Of a stretch of DNA of 46,525 nucleotides, positions 29,262 through 39,518 are shown piece after piece (position 1 is the first letter of the stretch; each line of letters opens with the position of its first letter). Source of the stretch: Enterobacterales bacterium (GTDB taxonomy: Bacteria; Pseudomonadota; Gammaproteobacteria; Enterobacterales; Kangiellaceae); the NCBI GenBank assembly GCA_030949565.1, contig JAUZSK010000084.1, positions 1 to 46,525 on the forward strand, given 5' to 3'. Position numbers and translations under genes: made by a program. The notes under the pieces were generated by a model. That model did no database searches, was not told where the DNA came from, and saw only the letters and a program-made list of their open reading frames with translations.

Positions 29262-30053
29262 TTAACACTCTATTTGTACCATTTCACAAATCAATAGGGT
29301 TGATCGAGATAATTGGCGTTCAAAATGCGGTAAGAAAAAACTAAGACTCATCCAAACTAATATTAATCCGGCTAACATTGTCATCGGAAAGCCTACCGCA
29401 AAAACATTAATTTGTGGCGCAGCACGAGTCATCACACCAAAGGCAATATTAACGATCAACAAAGAAGCGATGGATACTATAGCCATCACGAGCGCAGCTG
29501 CAAAAATCCACTTAGTCCAGTTCACTAGTTGCCAAAACATACCCGCTAAACTTTGAGAACTACCTATAGGGAAAGAACTAAAACTTTCAACGACAAGGCG
29601 GATCATAATTAAGTGGCCATTCATGGATAAAAATAATAGTGTTGTTAGCATCAAAAATAATTGCCCTAATGCTGGCACACTATTTCCGTTAGCGGGATCG
29701 ATGAGAGAAGCAAAACCTAACCCTGATTGCATCGCAATAATTTGCGATCCGATGACAAATGTTTCAAGCATCAATCGTGAAACAAAGCCTAAAGCGATAC
29801 CGATTAAACTTTGCTCTGCGACCAGGATAAATGCCTGAAAACTAAATAGATCAACACCTGTATAAGCGGGTATTACAGGAACAATGATAACCGTCACGGC
29901 TAAGGCTAGCAACATGCGAAAACGAGCAGGTATATTTCTTGAACTAATAACGCTTAATGTCATTAAAAAGCCTGATAATCGCGCAAAAGGCAGTATATAA
30001 GAAGACATAATCTCCAGTATCTGCTCTGCGTTAATTGCAATCATCGATACCAT
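29262..30053 (-). CDS. fliR: Flagellar export protein FliR
   Basis: A 263-residue inner-membrane protein of the FliPQR export channel, with about six hydrophobic segments and the family blocks ARLSGFLMTLSVI and GLGFASLIDPANGNSVPALGQL. The frame is intact. It lies between fliQ (18-bp gap) and flhB. Confidence 0.94.
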   Translation of the reverse strand: MVSMIAINAEQILEIMSSYILPFARLSGFLMTLSVISSRNIPARFRMLLALAVTVIIVPVIPAYTGVDLFSFQAFILVAEQSLIGIALGFVSRLMLETFVIGSQIIAMQSGLGFASLIDPANGNSVPALGQLFLMLTTLLFLSMNGHLIMIRLVVESFSSFPIGSSQSLAGMFWQLVNWTKWIFAAALVMAIVSIASLLIVNIAFGVMTRAAPQINVFAVGFPMTMLAGLILVWMSLSFFLPHFERQLSRSTLLICEMVQIEC

Positions 30054-30070
30054 CCAACGAAAAAAAACCG

Positions 30071-30341
30071 TTAACCAATCAATTCTGGAATAGACAAATA
30101 GAGGTCGGTGGTAAAATTAATTAAAGATGAAAAAATCCAATTGCCCAAGAACATCATAGCCCCCAAGGTAACAAGTAGCCTTGGTAAAAAAAGATAAAGT
30201 CTGTTCGTTAATACTGGTGGCAGCCTGAAATATAGCAACAATTAGACCAACAATTAGCCCCGGAAGAACTACCACAGCGGCTAAAATTATTATCATATAA
30301 AGTGCGCTTCTAAAAATTTCCACTACGACTTCTGGTGACAT
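30071..30341 (-). CDS. fliQ: Flagellar export protein FliQ (one indel)
   Basis: A two-helix component of the export channel. The first half (MSPEVVVEIFRSALYM to INEQTLSFF) is normal, then the frame is lost in a run of seven A/T bases at 30186-30192 and an early stop follows. Removing one base gives TLSFLPRLLVTLGAMM, then a membrane helix and the end SIPELIG at the stop at 30071-30073, for 89 residues, exactly the family length. So this is a consensus error or a very recent mutation, not a short variant. Confidence 0.93.
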
Positions 30342-30406
30342 TAAATATCCCCTAATTTAAATTTATCAACTAGACAACTACTAGCTAATTCTTTGATCTA
30401 CTTTTG

Positions 30407-31171
30407 TCAGTTAAAACTATTGGCCAGGGTACCAACGACCAATGCCCAACCATCAATCAATACAAATAGCATGATCTTAAACGGTAACGAAATAATCAGT
30501 GGCGATAACATCATCATTCCCATTGCCATTAAAATACTGGCTATCACAAGATCGATCACTAGGAATGGGATAAAAAGTATAAAACCTATCTGAAACGCTG
30601 TCTTCAACTCACTGATAATGAAGGATGGAACTAATACCTTAAAGGGTGGAAGTTCATTTTCTTCAATCGCTGGAGTACCTGATAGATCCATAAATAAGAC
30701 TAAATCTGATTCTCTAATTTGACCGAACATAAATTCTGCAAACGGTTTTTGAGCTTTTTCGATTGCCTCTGAAGAAGTTATAGTCTCATTAATATAAGGC
30801 TGCACAGCCTTCTCATTGACCTCCTCAATCACCGGAGACATGATAAAAAATGTTAGAAATAAACTTAGCCCTATAACAATTTGATTGCTAGGCGTTTGCT
30901 GCATACCCAAGGCTTGTCTCAATATCGCAAATACCACTGTCACTCGAATAAATGAGGTCATCATCATGACAATAGCGGGAATAAACGTCAGTAAAGTCAT
31001 TAACCCTAGAATTTGTAGAGTGACGCTGTACTCTTGATTACCAGAGGCGTTGGTTTCTACGGATAAAATGGGTATCCCCGTGTCCGCTAACAGGTGTGGC
31101 GCTACAAAAAATTGTAGAATTAAGAAAGCCAAGCAGACTATACGAGAAGGCTTCTTCATTTTAGTTAGCAT
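30407..31171 (-). CDS. fliP: Flagellar export protein FliP
   Basis: The core of the export channel. A cleavable signal sequence (hydrophobic stretch in [15 protein letters not shown]) is followed by four membrane segments and the family motifs [22 protein letters not shown] and [20 protein letters not shown], split by a periplasmic loop. I chose ATG at 31171; GTG at 31180 and ATG at 31159 are also possible. The start overlaps the end of fliO, so translation is coupled. Confidence 0.95.
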   Translation of the reverse strand: MLTKMKKPSRIVCLAFLILQFFVAPHLLADTGIPILSVETNASGNQEYSVTLQILGLMTLLTFIPAIVMMMTSFIRVTVVFAILRQALGMQQTPSNQIVIGLSLFLTFFIMSPVIEEVNEKAVQPYINETITSSEAIEKAQKPFAEFMFGQIRESDLVLFMDLSGTPAIEENELPPFKVLVPSFIISELKTAFQIGFILFIPFLVIDLVIASILMAMGMMMLSPLIISLPFKIMLFVLIDGWALVVGTLANSFN

Positions 31172-31655
31172 TCGAATCACTTTTTGAAGACTTTGAATGT
31201 TTGGATGCTTGGTTTAATTGGATTACTTTTCCTGAAAGTATTTGCGAAAATAAATTACTAAAGCCTGGTTGTTTGCTATGCTCTTCTTGGCCGAACTTGT
31301 TTTTTTGTTCAATCTCTCCGAGCGAGGTGATATTTTGGTTAGTTACACCCAAAAAGAATTGCTGCGACCCAACTTCTACCACCAAAAGTTTTTCTTTGCT
31401 TCCAATCATTTGGCTTTCTAATATTTTTATTTTCCCGCTAGTCGATGAGAAATTAGTGAATTTTCTAAATATGAAAGCCAAAACAAATATTACCAACAAA
31501 ATTACTAGCAAACCAAAAAACATTGGTAAAATACTGTCCGACGGAGTAAAACTATCTAACTTTTCGGTAGCGACAGCGGCTTTTACATTGAACGCAGTCA
31601 GTATTAAAAGTGAATATTTAACCAGGGTGGATAGATTTAATAAGACTTTCATCAT
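31161..31655 (-). CDS. fliO: Flagellar biosynthesis protein FliO
   Basis: A 164-residue protein with a signal-like N-terminus (about 1-29), a single membrane segment (about 42-64, [19 protein letters not shown]) and a small cytoplasmic domain with [17 protein letters not shown], which marks the FliO family. It helps FliP assemble. The C-terminal tail ([12 protein letters not shown]) is low complexity. Confidence 0.9.
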   Translation of the reverse strand: MMKVLLNLSTLVKYSLLILTAFNVKAAVATEKLDSFTPSDSILPMFFGLLVILLVIFVLAFIFRKFTNFSSTSGKIKILESQMIGSKEKLLVVEVGSQQFFLGVTNQNITSLGEIEQKNKFGQEEHSKQPGFSNLFSQILSGKVIQLNQASKHSKSSKSDSNAN

Positions 31656-31667
31656 TAGCTCGCTAAT

Positions 31668-32006
31668 TTATTTTAGTTTTTGAATGCGTTCGTGCGGACT
31701 CATTACATCGGTTAACCTTATGCCATACTTCTCATTAATCACAACCACTTCACCGTGTGCAATAAGGGTTCCGTTAACCATGACATCTAAAGGTTCACCT
31801 GCCAAACGATCCAACTCAACAACTGAGCCTTGAGTCAGTTGTAAAAGATTTCTGATTGGTATTTGCGTGCGACCAACTTCCATCGACAAAGAAACGGGAA
31901 TATCTAAAATAACATCTAGCTTCTCATTCTCGATGGTGTTTGCGACTTCTGATGTTTCCTCCAAATTCTCTGGAGTTACCGCTTCTGCTTCAATTTGTTC
32001 GCTCAT
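31668..32006 (-). CDS. fliN: Flagellar switch protein FliN
   Basis: A 112-residue C-ring subunit. An acidic N-terminal tail is followed by the SpoA domain with VSLSMEVGRTQIPIRNLLQL, GSVVELDRLAGEPLDVMVNG and VVVINEKYGIRLTDV. AGGGTG precedes the ATG. It lies between fliM and fliO, and is intact. Confidence 0.96.
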   Translation of the reverse strand: MSEQIEAEAVTPENLEETSEVANTIENEKLDVILDIPVSLSMEVGRTQIPIRNLLQLTQGSVVELDRLAGEPLDVMVNGTLIAHGEVVVINEKYGIRLTDVMSPHERIQKLK

Positions 32007-32064
32007 TATTTCACCCTAATCATTGGTTAACGATTTTAACTCTACTATTCATCTAGTCTATAAA

Positions 32065-33060
32065 TTAATCATCTAGCATTGACCGCATAATATGTTCACG
32101 TGATATTTCTTCTTCTATCTTTACTGCCATATAGCCATTAGACTGACCATAACTGGCCCTAAAACAAGGCATATCATGGGCTTTAATGACAATATGTTCT
32201 GGCATTTCTATGGGTATGACATCACCCTCTTTAAACTCCATTACATCTTTTAAACTGACTTCCGTTTCACCGAGTGAACTCGATAATTCAACCTCTGCAG
32301 TTAAAATTTCTTCCTTTAGCGCATCGGTCCAACGTTCGTCACCCTCATCTCGATCACTTTGAATACCGGCATCTAACTTCTCACGAATAGGCTCTAACAT
32401 GGAGTAAGGCATGGTGACATGAAAATTACCACCGCCACCATCTAACTCAATATTGAAGCTACAAACACAGACAACTTCACTCGGGCTAACAATAGTGGCT
32501 AAGGCGGGATTAACTTCAGAATCCATATACTCAAAATCAACCTTCATTACCGGAGACCATGCTTCTTTTAAGTCGATAAATGCTTGATCCAGCAATAATT
32601 GTATAATTCTTCTTTCGGTTGGGGTAAATTCTCGACCTTCTATTTTGGTATGAAATCGACCATCTCCACCGAAAAATTATCCACTAAAATGAAAACTAGT
32701 TTGGCTTCTAAGGTAAACAGAGCCGTGCCTCGCAAGGGTCGTATTTTGACCATGTTAAGGCTAGTAGGTACAAATAAACTATGGATGTACTCACTAAATT
32801 TAATCATTTGAATGCCGTTAACAGAAATATCAGCACTGCGTCGCATCATGTTAAATAGGCTGATCCTCATGTGTCTAGCAAACCGTTCATTAACCATTTC
32901 TAGAGATGGCATTCTGCCGCGAACAATTCGATCTTGACTTGAAAAATCATAATTTCGTGCTTCCGAGGGGATCCAGAGCTTCATCTTCGAGCTCTACATC
33001 GCCATCATCCACACCATGCAGTAACGCATCAATTTCGTCTTGACTTAATAGATCTGACAT
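32065..33060 (-). CDS. fliM: Flagellar switch protein FliM (two indels)
   Basis: The CheY-P-binding C-ring subunit. It starts at ATG 33058-33060 with the CheY-binding peptide MSDLLSQDEIDALLHGV. An extra base in a run of four C/G at 32967-32970 breaks the frame; repaired, it reads ARNYDFSSQDRIVRGRMPSL. A missing base in a run of five at 32672-32676 breaks it again; repaired, it reads DNFFGGDGRFHTKIEGREFT. The last part (32595-32065) ends in the SpoA domain. The whole protein would be about 330 residues, normal for FliM. All functional parts are present once the frame is repaired. Confidence 0.95.
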
Positions 33061-33124
33061 ATCATCTCTTATCTAATAGGATATTGAATTTTTTAATTAT
33101 CGTTATCAATTGGCTCATGATCAT

Positions 33125-33637
33125 TTATTGCATAACAAAGCTAACAAATAATACTTTCTCTATAGTGCTTTCGCCGGTAATATCTTTTAGCGTTTTCTGC
33201 ACTGTTTCCAATGCTTCCTGCTGTAATTTAATCCGACCTTCCGGGAGCTTTAAATCGTCGGCCTTTTTTTGACTGACTAGCATTAAAATATCATTCTTTA
33301 GTTGAGGCATATGCTGCTTAACAAGATCTTTTGCCGCTGACGACCTTACCAAAAAATTCAATTTAATTTGAATCGTTCGACTTCGCTTGGCTCCGGGTAG
33401 ATTGGCAGTTATTGCATTAGGTACGCCTACATATATTGCTTCTTGGGGTTCAACAACCTCTTCGGTTGCTGCCTCATCAGTGGCAGCCTCTTCAGAGTCG
33501 CCACCAAGAAGAAAAAATGCCGCCGCACCGCCGCCAATTAAAACAACCGCAGCAATGATTATAATCATCTTCTTACTTCCGCCACCTTGGTTCTCGCCAT
33601 CGACGTCTAGTTCTAAATCTTGGTCATCATTAGCCAT
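33125..33637 (-). CDS. fliL: Flagellar basal body-associated protein FliL
   Basis: A 170-residue single-span membrane protein near the stator. A polar N-terminus, a membrane helix (KKMIIIIAAVVLIGGGAAAFF, about 22-44) and an acidic linker lead to the periplasmic stomatin-like domain with the characteristic end EKVLFVSFVMQ. GGAG precedes the ATG. Intact. A sigma-54-like site lies about 140 bp upstream. Confidence 0.93.
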   Translation of the reverse strand: MANDDQDLELDVDGENQGGGSKKMIIIIAAVVLIGGGAAAFFLLGGDSEEAATDEAATEEVVEPQEAIYVGVPNAITANLPGAKRSRTIQIKLNFLVRSSAAKDLVKQHMPQLKNDILMLVSQKKADDLKLPEGRIKLQQEALETVQKTLKDITGESTIEKVLFVSFVMQ

Positions 33638-34001
33638 TTGTATTCTCCAAAAAATTCATAATAAAAGGTTTCATTGATTCAATTTGAGTATGGCCAATAA
33701 ATAGATATTTTGCACAAACATTCATTCCGTTACAAAGCATGGTAAGCTAAATTTTCGACTAATGCTTATACCTATGCAAAACATATACCAAATAAAACAG
33801 GATATTTTTCAGTATAAATATCAACAAGTTAGGTTAGACTATTGGTTCGCCGATAGAGAGATGTCGAATTATTGACGCTTTCATGCTATAAAAATCGGAT
33901 ATCGAGGCTGTTCAAAATTCGCAGGTATGTTTTAGCGCCAATATTTAGCGCCTAATTTATTTATAGAGCCACTGGGTAGCAGTGTTGGTTTTCAACTAGT
34001 T
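33638..34001. other. 364-bp gap between fliL and fliK
   Basis: No ORF or RNA gene is visible. It contains a candidate sigma-54 promoter (33775-33790) and a direct repeat of TTTAGCGCC at 33931-33939 and 33944-33952, close after the fliK stop. Such a long gap inside this cluster suggests that fliL starts its own transcript. Confidence 0.5.
33775..33790 (-). promoter_or_regulatory. Candidate sigma-54 promoter upstream of fliL
   Basis: The minus strand reads TGGTATATGTTTTGCA. GG and GC are ten bases apart and the TTGCA half is exact, but the -24 half departs from TGGCACG at three positions. It is about 140 bp before the fliL start. Confidence 0.4.
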
Positions 34002-35739
34002 CTATATATAAGCATCTAGCAATCCCTGGCGCACAATCGTAGCTGCGGTTTCGGTGCTTTCAATGCTCGATGAATTTTCCTGCCGGTGACCATTACCATA
34101 GGAGGCTTGTTTTTCTTGTTGGTTCTGTTGCTCTACTTGAGTATCCCCTAAAGAAATACCTTGTTCCGCTAAAAGCTCTTTTAGCTTCGCTAAGTTTGCT
34201 TCAATCAAATCTTTGGCCTGCCCATTGTTGACATGAAAAATAACATTAGTTTCGCCATTTTGATTGTGTAGTTTGACCGTTAGGGGACCTAACTCTGGCG
34301 GGTCCAACATAATTTCAGCGCTATTCGACGCCTGTTGAACCATCCACTGTACTCGCATTGCCAAGTTAGGGGTGAAATTTCGTCCCAACACTAGGCTATT
34401 CTGGATCCCCATTAAATTACTGGCGCTAGAGGCGGAGTTGGCTTGTAGTGCTGTTGCGGCAAGACTATCCAGGCTTTCACTCATAGCAAAACTCTGAGCA
34501 CTAGCATTTAACGGATTTTGCGCCGCATTCAAGTTATTTAGCTGATCTAAGGATAGGCCTTGAGCGGAAGGTGGCACCGTAGCCGGCGGTTTTGCTTTAA
34601 GCGATGAATCGTTGCTTTGTTGAAGCAGATTTCCTATTTTTTCCGATTGATTTAAATTGTTATTCTGTTTGCTAAATATTTGAGCTTGCAGTTCCTTCTC
34701 ACTTAGCGAATCAATGCCAACCTTGGGATCAAGTTTAACACTATCCAATAAATCTTGGGGTATTGATGAGTTGCTAGCGGCAAACTTAACACTGTTTTGC
34801 TGTCCAAAAATTTTACCTTCTGCCTTGTTGTTAGCATCTATTTGAATATCTTTGGATAGTATGCCTAGCTGTTCAAAATAACTCTTGGCTTGAGTATTCA
34901 CCTTTTTAGCAAGCTGTGTCTGTGCCTCAGAAAAAGGTAACTCAGGCTTCACTAAACTGGCTTTAGTTAATGCGTCTATAGATTCTTTGAATTGACTAGT
35001 AGGCATTACATTAGCTTCGTTTAATCTCTGAGTAGTAGCCGATTCCAGTTCTATGCTTTGCTTAATTTGCCGAGATGTCATATTTTGAAATTGGCTTAAT
35101 TTTTGTGCTTGAGGGACTAAATCTGCATCCAAATTTAGCGGCGTTTTAGCATTATCCGATGAATTAAGATTTGAAATTATAGAAGCTTCAAGACTACTTT
35201 TACCCGATACTTCTTTAACAGATAAAATAACGCCTTTAGACGAGTCAATGGATGGCGAAGATTGACTAGGCAGCACACCAGCCTCTATTGTTAAATTTAG
35301 CTTTAGATCAAGTGTTGGCTGTGGATTCAAAAGGTTTGGTTGAGACTCGACTATAGATACGTCTTCAGCGCCATCTTTATTGGAGTTAATTAAAGGCTTT
35401 TTATCCTTCAAAACAGTTGACTCGGTTTTGCCAGCCTCCTCTATTCGCTCTATTTTTGAAGCTCTTTCCACCGGCTTTCTCTCAATAACACCGTCTTTGC
35501 CTGACAAAGGTGATTTTCTGTTCGGCAATATTTTGCCGCTTATCGGCAATATCAGCCTCTCTGGATTGCCGTATTTGATTGAATTGCTGCTTAAAGCTTT
35601 CTTTATTCTGATTGTTCGCCGGATCGGAATTTAAAGATACCTGACTAGACGCAGCCGGTGTAATAGCGCCATTTACGGGTCTTTTTGGAATGTTCTTAGA
35701 TGCAATATCGCCTAAAATTTCCAAATTAGAATGTGGCAT
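34002..35739 (-). CDS. fliK: Flagellar hook-length control protein FliK (one indel)
   Basis: FliK measures hook length and triggers the FlhB switch. It is a long, low-complexity protein rich in Ser, Asn, Gln and Lys with the conserved C-terminal domain: RVQWMVQQASNSAEIMLDPP, ELGPLTVKL and NVIFHVNNGQAKDLIEANL. One extra base in a run of four at 35514-35517 splits the frame; repaired, it reads IAEQKSPLSGKDGV. I chose the ATG at 35739 (MPHSNLEIL), because GGAG lies the right distance before it; an ATG at 35769 is also in frame. About 575 residues. Confidence 0.9.
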
Positions 35740-35793
35740 AGGTAAATTCTCCGTTTGCATAGCGATCATTGAGGCAACAACTAGCTTGATTAC

Positions 35794-35809
35794 TGCAAAT
35801 CTAGTGCCA
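35794..35809 (-). promoter_or_regulatory. Sigma-54 promoter upstream of fliK
   Basis: The minus strand reads TGGCACTAGATTTGCA. It matches TGGCACGNNNNTTGCA at all defined positions but one. It lies about 55 bp before the preferred fliK start, between hptB and fliK, so fliK and following genes can be transcribed apart from the upstream module. Confidence 0.75.
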
Positions 35810-35887
35810 ATGCTTCACACTAATGAAGAATAAGAGTTCGATTGATCTGAAGAATATTTATAGCATCTGCATAATGGGATGTATTTT

Positions 35888-36235
35888 TTACAAAAACATC
35901 TGTTTTAATTCAGTGTGAACAGCATCAAACAGACAGCGTAGTTGTTCAATTGAAAAATCTTTTGAGGTCAGCGATTCTTGTCTGGCAAGAGTTTCGACTT
36001 TTTCACAATAATCAGCAAATAACATGGCGCCCACATTACGACTACTGCCTTTTAAACTATGTGCCATACGGTAAATTTCATTCTGCTGTTTTACGATGTC
36101 TAAGCTGGCCCATTCAGCTATCTTATTTTGGCTGTCTTGGATATAGGAGGTGATCAATAATTTCATATCATCCCCCATAATTTCAGTTAAATCCTGCAAC
36201 ATTTTTTTATCGACATTTCCAGTCACATTAACCAT
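35888..36235 (-). CDS. hptB: Histidine phosphotransfer protein (HptB-like)
   Basis: A 115-residue HPt domain protein with the phospho-His in RMAHSLKGSSRNVGA. In Pseudomonas, HptB receives phosphate from hybrid kinases and passes it to HsbR, linking surface signals to flagellar gene control and biofilm. The gene order hptB-hsbR-hsbA beside fliK is the same as in several Pseudomonas. It lies 9 bp after hsbR. The name is by context and domain; orthology is likely, not proven. Confidence 0.8.
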   Translation of the reverse strand: MVNVTGNVDKKMLQDLTEIMGDDMKLLITSYIQDSQNKIAEWASLDIVKQQNEIYRMAHSLKGSSRNVGAMLFADYCEKVETLARQESLTSKDFSIEQLRCLFDAVHTELKQMFL

Positions 36236-36244
36236 CCTTATTTT

Positions 36245-37931
36245 TTACAGGTTTCTAGTCCAAGAATAAATAGCGATCACTTTGCTACCTTGTTCCAAAT
36301 ATTCAATAGAATCGCATAATTTAAATAACAAGGGTAATCCTCTACCACTATAGTTTTTTTCATTGGCTTTTGTAAGTTTAGTTAAATCAAAACCGCTACC
36401 ACTATCACTCAACTCAAACACTAATTGCCCGCCGTTTTCTGTAGGTTGATGATCGACGGATAAAGTTACAAAACCATCTTTCAATTGTTCGAGAGTTTCG
36501 GTGCGTTTTTGGTAGTATTGAGCAAAACCGTCACCCGATTGCTTCATTGAAGAAGATAATTCAAGTACACCATGGTCTAAGGCGTTATTATACAGTTCGG
36601 ACAAAAGCGTAAAGATCTTGGCTCGATGTGGGATCAATTCATTACAGGTTACGAGTGTTTGCAGAAATAATGGAATAGGGTCAAAATTGGCTAAGGATTG
36701 ACCTCTTAAAGTTAAGCTCAATTGAGAATTACAGGTACCAGTATCCTTTCTCTCTGAAGAGTCTAGCTTGGTTAACTTATCCGCTATATAAACAGGCGAA
36801 GATACCTCTAGCAGGCTTAAATCATCGGTGGGGTCGCTAGCCCCACAAAATGCCTCAACCTTTTTAATCAGTGCTTGGCAAATATTATTTTCTTGAATAT
36901 GCTGTTCAATGGTTTGGTATAGTTTTGCCTCTCCAAACATTTCATCTTGGGCATTAACTGCCTCGATAATACCATCGGTAATTACAATAAGCTTGTGATG
37001 CTTAGTAAATTCAAAACTCTGGTAAGTCACTTCAAATTTCTCTGGCGATTGGATTCCTATCGGCAGATGCGTTGAGTGTATTTTTGTGATTTCCTTACTT
37101 TTTTTGTCGAGCAAGTAGGTATCAGGTGCACCGGCATTCCATATGGTTAGACGTTCATCCAAAGAATCTATGTCAAAAACAATGACACAACAGAAAACGC
37201 CCCTAGGCAATACATTAAATAATCGAGAATTCATTTCGATCATCATATCCCCTAATTGAAAAACCTTTCGCGGTCATACCATAGAATATTTCGGAAGCAG
37301 GCATTGCGCCTATAGCGGCCGGCAATCCATGCCCTGTAAAATCCGCCAACATTAAACGCATTCCTCCCATTGGTAATTCTGCCGCCAACATAAGGTCACC
37401 ATTAAAAATAGACATGGGAGACAAATGGTAATTAATATTGTCTGACTCAAGACTACCTCGGTGTACAATATTATTAAAAATGCGCTTGGCGGCTTCTTGC
37501 TCTTGTACTAGATGACGGTGGTGGAACTGTATTTTGGCTTTTTGATCATCGACAGTCGAATAAAGATTAATTATGCGCTCGAAGGCTGCAATTTTTGCTT
37601 GAATAATGACTTTATTGATAGGTTTAGAAACGAAATCATCGCCGCCTGATTCGATACACTTAGCAAGGTCACTGGCTTCTGTCAAAGAGGTCAGGAATAT
37701 AATAGGAAACCAAGACTGCGTGTTTTCTTTCTTGATAATTCTAGCAACTTCATAGCCATCAAATTTAGGCATGAGTACGTCAAGAAAAACAAAGTCAGGT
37801 TGATGTTGGTTAAACTGTATGACGGCTTGCTCACCATCTTCAGCTAAAATGACGTGATGGCCTAAATTCTCAATGACTTTTGAGAGTATAAGCCGCTCAA
37901 TATGATTATCATCAGCGATCAGTATCTTCAT
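36245..37931 (-). CDS. hsbR: HsbR-like response regulator with PP2C phosphatase and anti-sigma kinase domains (one indel)
   Basis: Three domains. The receiver (1-120) has phospho-Asp in FLDVLMPKFDG. The SpoIIE/PP2C phosphatase (about 170-390) has metal Asp in FNGDLMLA, LADFTGHGLPAA and ITDGIIEAVN. The C-terminal HATPase_c_2 anti-sigma-type kinase has ELYNNALDHGV and GRGLPLLFKL. One extra base in the run of four C/G at 37249-37252 breaks the frame inside the phosphatase domain; repaired, it reads FSIRDMMIEMNSRLF. Full length is about 560 residues. It should control phosphorylation of the STAS protein encoded just upstream. Confidence 0.87.
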
Positions 37932-37951
37932 AGAAGCAATTTTCTATGCTA

Positions 37952-38257
37952 TTAGGCGATTTTAAATAGCTGTTCGAAATTTGATATCGTCAATATCTTT
38001 TTAATATCCTGATTACAGCCGGTCAATTGAATATTTGATGAATCGCCCCCGCAATGGTCACGCAGCAACAATAGCATACCTAAGGCTGAGCTATCCAAAT
38101 AGGTGGTTGAACTCAAGTCTACCGTAATCTGCGGAGGAACTGGGGAAACTTTCTCGTAGGCAGCTCTAAAGGCCTGATGAGCGTTAAAATCAAAGCGACC
38201 ATCTATTGTAATATCTAAAGACCGACCGTCTGAAGATGTGACAGAAGTAACTGCCAT
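37952..38257 (-). CDS. hsbA: STAS-domain anti-sigma factor antagonist (HsbA-like)
   Basis: A 101-residue STAS protein with the phosphorylatable Ser in TYLDSSALGMLLLL. In Pseudomonas, HsbA switches between FlgM (freeing FliA) and a diguanylate cyclase depending on phosphorylation by HsbR. It lies 20 bp before hsbR. A 184-bp gap separates it from the upstream cheB and probably holds the module's promoter; I found no clear sigma-54 or sigma-28 box there. Confidence 0.82.
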   Translation of the reverse strand: MAVTSVTSSDGRSLDITIDGRFDFNAHQAFRAAYEKVSPVPPQITVDLSSTTYLDSSALGMLLLLRDHCGGDSSNIQLTGCNQDIKKILTISNFEQLFKIA

Positions 38258-38441
38258 ATTCTTACCCTCCGCGATTAAGCGATGTAATATTTAATATCTA
38301 AATTAATAATAGTTCAAAATCAACTCAAAGATAAATTATTTAAGCGATATTTTGACCTTGCATATCTCTAGTGGTTGTTCGAATGGACACTAAGAAACAC
38401 CTAGTTAAAAGACTTAATACCGCGATAGTTTAGCAGATATA

Positions 38442-39476
38442 CTATTGATTATTAACAATATATTCAGCTATTTTGTTTAGTGGTAGAACCTTTGCCGCCG
38501 CATCAATTGCCACCGCAGCGCCAGGCATACCCCACACCACACTAGAATCTTCGTCTTGAGCAATCGTCATAGCTCCAATTGAGCGTAAATTTTTAAGCCC
38601 GATAGCGCCATCTTTTCCCATTCCTGTCAACAAAATTCCTAAACTACGAGCTATTTTCAGGTCAACAATCGAGTTAAAAAGTACCTCCACTGAGGGTTTA
38701 TGACGGTTAACTTTATCACCATCATCCAAAACGCCCCATAATTCTCCTGATTTTTTTTCAACTCGTAGGTGGTGACTACCGGGTGCAAGATAAGCATAGC
38801 CGGGAGAAAGTAGAGTAGACGACCTAAGCTCCCTAACCTTCATCACGGATTCCCTATTTAATCGTTTAGCATAGGATGTTGAAAAGGTGTCTGGTATATG
38901 CTGCGCCATGACGATAGGTGGAAGATTATCAGGCAGGCATGTGATCACTTCTCTAATAGCCTCTGTCCCACCAGTTGATGCGCCTATGGTGATCAATTCA
39001 TAGCGCCCACTCATCTTCTTCGCTTTAATCGGCTTTAGACCGGAGCTTTTGCCTTTTTCAAGCGCCAGTGTATTACAGCCTGATGCAGCGATGATTTTTT
39101 CAATTAACTCATCGGCCAACTCAGTGAGTTTATTTTTAACATCGGTAGTGGGTTTAGCAATAAAATCGAAAGCACCGGTTTCGAGAGCATCAATGGTTAT
39201 ATCAGCGCCGGCTTGAGTTAAAGTAGAAACCATGATGACCGGCATAGGTCTTAAACGCATGATATTTTTTAAAAAGGTTATGCCGTCCATTTCCGGCATT
39301 TCCACATCTAAAGTGATCACATCTGGCGCGTGCTTTTTTATTTTTTCGCGCGCGTCAATCGGATTTTCAGCCGTAGCGACCACTTCAATCTGCTCGCATG
39401 ATTGTAGTATTTCAGTCAACAAAACTCGTATAAAAGCCGAATCATCAACAATTAATACTTTAATCTTTCCATTCAT
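38442..39476 (-). CDS. cheB: Chemotaxis methylesterase CheB (second chemosensory set)
   Basis: A receiver domain with phospho-Asp in VITLDVEMPEMDG and a methylesterase domain with Ser in GASTGG, His in MAQHIPD and Asp in LTGMGKDG. It is 344 residues and in frame. It is last in the run cheA-cheW-cheW-mcp-cheR-cheD-cheB and so should act on the PAS receptor encoded there. It is clearly a different gene from the cheB at 18087-19142 (they share only the family motifs). Confidence 0.95.
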   Translation of the reverse strand: MNGKIKVLIVDDSAFIRVLLTEILQSCEQIEVVATAENPIDAREKIKKHAPDVITLDVEMPEMDGITFLKNIMRLRPMPVIMVSTLTQAGADITIDALETGAFDFIAKPTTDVKNKLTELADELIEKIIAASGCNTLALEKGKSSGLKPIKAKKMSGRYELITIGASTGGTEAIREVITCLPDNLPPIVMAQHIPDTFSTSYAKRLNRESVMKVRELRSSTLLSPGYAYLAPGSHHLRVEKKSGELWGVLDDGDKVNRHKPSVEVLFNSIVDLKIARSLGILLTGMGKDGAIGLKNLRSIGAMTIAQDEDSSVVWGMPGAAVAIDAAAKVLPLNKIAEYIVNNQ

Positions 39477-39518
39477 AGTTTAATCTCGACTAATTGACAG
39501 AGTAACTTAACTATTAGT

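Noticed and set aside
30071..30341. A naturally short FliQ with a different C-terminus
   Set aside because: Removing one base from a run of seven restores the full 89-residue FliQ with its second helix and SIPELIG end.
19215..37931. Programmed frameshifting or recoding in cheA, cheZ, fliM, fliK and hsbR
   Set aside because: The shifts go in both directions, lie in many different sequence contexts and affect unrelated genes including a transposase; no common slippery signal is present.
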